A stretch of DNA of 7,879 bases, taken from the NCBI GenBank assembly GCA_027489835.1, contig JAIXZF010000381.1, forward strand, positions 1-7,879. The letters run 5' to 3'. The notes beneath the pieces were generated by a model. It saw only the letters and a list, made by a program, of their open reading frames with translations, did not search any database and had not been told where the DNA came from. Source of the DNA: Hyphomicrobiales bacterium. GTDB taxonomy: Bacteria > Pseudomonadota > Alphaproteobacteria > Rhizobiales > Beijerinckiaceae. A program made the position numbers and the translations under genes. Of the stretch, positions 6,494 through 7,879 are shown one piece after another; position 1 is the first letter of the stretch, and every line of letters starts with the position of its first letter.

Positions 6494-6922
6494 GGCGCCG
6501 GGGTCGCCCCTGAGCCCTGCGGCCTCGATGCCGGCCATCGCGGCGATCTCGTCATTGTCGGAGGTGTCGCCCGAGACGCCGATTGCGCCGATCACGGCAT
6601 TGCCGGCATCGCGGATCAGAACGCCGCCCGCGACGGGGATGAGCGCGCCGCCGATGGCATGCGTCGCCGCCGCGATGAAATGGGGACGCTCCGCGGCCAT
6701 CCGCGCGATGCCGCGCGAGCCGACGCCGAGTCCGATCGCGCCTGCCGCCTTGCCGCGGGCGATGTCGCCGCGCTTGAGGCTGGTGCCGTCCTCGGCTGCA
6801 TAGGCCTTGAGCGCGCCGCGCGCGTCCAGAATGGCGATGGCGAGGGGGTTCATGCCCTTGGCGCGGGCTTCCGCGAGCGTCGCGGACAGGATGGTTTGCG
6901 CGGCGGCGAGCGACAGCGACAT
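6491..6922 (-). CDS. GlcG/HbpS family protein (DUF336), possible haem-binding
   Basis: This 143-residue protein belongs to the GlcG/HbpS/PduO-C-terminal group. Members include the haem-binding HbpS of Streptomyces and GlcG from glycolate operons; the biochemical role of most is unsettled. Visible family features are AIAILDARGALKAY (28-41), the GG.LIP.AGGVLIRDA run (91-106) and the near-diagnostic GAIGVSGDTSDNDE (112-125), followed by AGIEAAGL (130-137). No signal peptide is present, so it should be cytoplasmic. The length agrees with the family. The ATG at 6922 has GGAG 10 nt upstream. It ends 20 bp from the convergent YfhO-like gene and lies 82 bp downstream of a small membrane protein gene on the same strand, possibly cotranscribed. 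Family is sure; haem binding here is inferred only from relatives. Confidence 0.88.
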   Translation of the reverse strand: MSLSLAAAQTILSATLAEARAKGMNPLAIAILDARGALKAYAAEDGTSLKRGDIARGKAAGAIGLGVGSRGIARMAAERPHFIAAATHAIGGALIPVAGGVLIRDAGNAVIGAIGVSGDTSDNDEIAAMAGIEAAGLRGDPGA

Positions 6923-7004
6923 GGACAGGTTTCTCCGGAAGGGGACGCTCAGGCTCGAGCGCCTTCGCCTGCCTTAGCCGCCGGAGGACCTTCGGGCAAC
7001 TCGC

Positions 7005-7148
7005 TCAGCGGCGTCGTTCGCGCGCCTGCCGGGGCTCGTCGGCCCGCATCGCCTTGAAGGCCGCCCAGACGCTGGCGGCTGAGAACATCACGCCGGCGGC
7101 CAGATAGACCGTGAACGTCTCGCGGAGAGCCTCGAGTATGCCTAGCAT
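7005..7148 (-). CDS. Small single-TM membrane protein, 47 residues, unknown function
   Basis: I do not recognise a family. The peptide begins MLGILEALRETFTVY, has one hydrophobic segment at about residues 13-32 (VYLAAGVMFSAASVWAAF), and ends in a charged, Arg-rich tail (RADEPRQARERRR). By the positive-inside rule the C-terminus should face the cytoplasm. The start is firmly chosen: AAAGGAGG lies 6 nt upstream of the ATG at 7148. Longer in-frame starts exist upstream, but none has such a site. The GlcG/HbpS-type gene follows 82 bp downstream on the same strand. Amphiphilic leader, hydrophobic helix and regular composition look like a real small protein rather than noise. Confidence 0.68.
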   Translation of the reverse strand: MLGILEALRETFTVYLAAGVMFSAASVWAAFKAMRADEPRQARERRR

Positions 7149-7402
7149 GTCGTGCCTCCTTTCCGGAGCGTGGTTGGACCAACGGTAGTCGTACGAGGCG
7201 GCCTGAAGGTTCAAACCGGATGCCGCGATGTTGCAACGCGAAATGGGGTTTCTTTGGGGCCGTGCAACAGGGGCCGGCCTTCACGAAACTGTCAGGCGCG
7301 CGCCCCGGCCCGTGTCGGCGCCAGCAGATCACGGGCGCGCTTGCCCCTTCCGCCCGCGCTGTGCTTCATAGCGCCACAAACATGCCGTCGGGAGGGCAAC
7401 CA
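7149..7402. other. Divergent intergenic region between the small membrane protein and LysM genes
   Basis: This 254-bp stretch should hold promoters for both neighbours. Strong ribosome binding sites lie at its ends: CCTCCTTT at 7155-7162 (minus-strand AAAGGAGG) and GGGAGGG at 7390-7396. Two exact palindromes lie close together at 7173-7183 (GTTGGACCAAC) and 7189-7196 (TCGTACGA), just upstream of the small membrane protein gene. I see no clear -35/-10 pair in either direction and no other gene. Confidence 0.4.
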
Positions 7403-7846
7403 ATGGGACTTTTCAAATTCATCAAGGATGCGGGCGCCAAGATCTTCGGGGCCAGCCCCGCGCAGGCCGCCAGCGCCGAGACTCTTCAGAAGGAACTGGC
7501 AGGGCATGGTCTGCCTGCCAACGTCCAGGTCGCGGTCAATGGCGACAAGGTCAGCGTGTCCGGCCCGGCCATGTCGACCGAGGAGGCGGAGCGCATCATT
7601 CTCGCTCTCGGCAATACGGTGGGCGTCGGCGAGGTGGAGAGCAACCTGATCGTCAACAGCGAGGCGCCATCCTCCACGATGTACACCGTGCAGAAGGGCG
7701 ACACCCTCTGGAAGATCGCCGAGGCGCATTACGGCAAGGGCAAGGGCGCGAAGTACACCGAGATCGTCGCCGCCAATTCCCCGCCGGTGAAGAACCCCGA
7801 CCTCATCATGCCGGGCTGGGTGCTGCGCATCCCGCCGCTGGGCTGA
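7403..7846 (+). CDS. lysM: BON-LysM domain protein of the Kbp (YgaU) type
   Basis: This 147-residue protein matches E. coli Kbp (YgaU), a cytoplasmic potassium-binding protein, in length, start and domain order. The N-terminus MGLFKFIKDAGAKIF is nearly that of Kbp. A BON domain spans about residues 23-88, with VNGDKVSVSG (45-54) and a GVGEVESNL run (74-82). A LysM domain spans about 93-144, with YTVQKGDTLWKIAEAHYG (94-111), NP.LIMPGWVLRIP (131-145). No signal peptide is visible, so it is probably cytoplasmic despite LysM, as in Kbp. The ATG at 7403 has GGGAGGG 6 nt upstream; an in-frame ATG at 7382 lacks a site. It diverges from the small membrane protein gene. Identity as a Kbp homologue is firm; potassium binding in this organism is inferred. 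Confidence 0.93.
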   Translation: MGLFKFIKDAGAKIFGASPAQAASAETLQKELAGHGLPANVQVAVNGDKVSVSGPAMSTEEAERIILALGNTVGVGEVESNLIVNSEAPSSTMYTVQKGDTLWKIAEAHYGKGKGAKYTEIVAANSPPVKNPDLIMPGWVLRIPPLG

Positions 7847-7879
7847 CATCGTCGCCGCCGGCGAGGGCGCGGCCGAGAC

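Noticed and set aside
6946..6961. CGCTC/GAGCG hairpin between the small membrane protein gene and the GlcG/HbpS-type gene
   Set aside because: A 5-bp stem with no T-run is too weak to call a terminator, and cotranscription remains plausible.
7852..7864. TCGCC-GCC-GGCGA hairpin just after the Kbp-type gene as a terminator
   Set aside because: The stem is only 5 bp with a 3-nt loop and is followed by GC-rich sequence without a T-run; such stems are common by chance here.

Overview
The window is GC-rich, roughly two thirds G+C by eye, with tightly packed genes and GC-dominated third codon positions. The gene content points to an alphaproteobacterium, probably of the order Hyphomicrobiales (Rhizobiales). 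It includes a membrane-bound PuuD-type urate hydroxylase with a fused cytochrome c, a fused allantoinase/OHCU decarboxylase, a Tat-like L,D-transpeptidase and a Kbp/LysM protein. The genus cannot be fixed from sequence reading alone; a Bosea-like organism would fit but is a guess.

Positions 1-668 (minus) hold the N-terminal 222 residues of a YkuD-family L,D-transpeptidase, cut by the window edge just after its catalytic Cys motif. Positions 751-3944 form a compact urate-degradation module in two divergent arms. The minus arm is uraH (5-hydroxyisourate hydrolase, 2190-2543) followed 5 nt later by a fusion of PuuE-type allantoinase and OHCU decarboxylase (751-2184). The plus arm is a 32-codon ORF with a near-perfect ribosome binding site (2621-2719), whose stop codon lies inside the start of puuD (2712-3944), the membrane urate hydroxylase. 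Together the genes encode the whole route urate -> 5-hydroxyisourate -> OHCU -> (S)-allantoin -> allantoate. A plausible sigma70-type promoter for the minus arm lies in the 77-bp divergent intergenic region.

Positions 4089-6470 (plus) encode a 793-residue YfhO-like polytopic membrane protein starting at GTG. It converges with a GlcG/HbpS-type (DUF336) protein gene at 6491-6922 (minus); only 20 bp separate the two stop codons. Upstream of that gene on the minus strand is a 47-codon single-TM membrane protein gene with an excellent ribosome binding site (7005-7148). A 254-bp divergent intergenic region with two short palindromes leads to a BON-LysM protein of the E. coli Kbp (YgaU) type at 7403-7846 (plus).

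Most of the window is recognisable metabolism and envelope biology. I found no mobile element, CRISPR array, tRNA or rRNA, and no convincing undescribed multi-gene system. The items most worth a second look are the small ORF translationally coupled to puuD and the 47-residue membrane protein.
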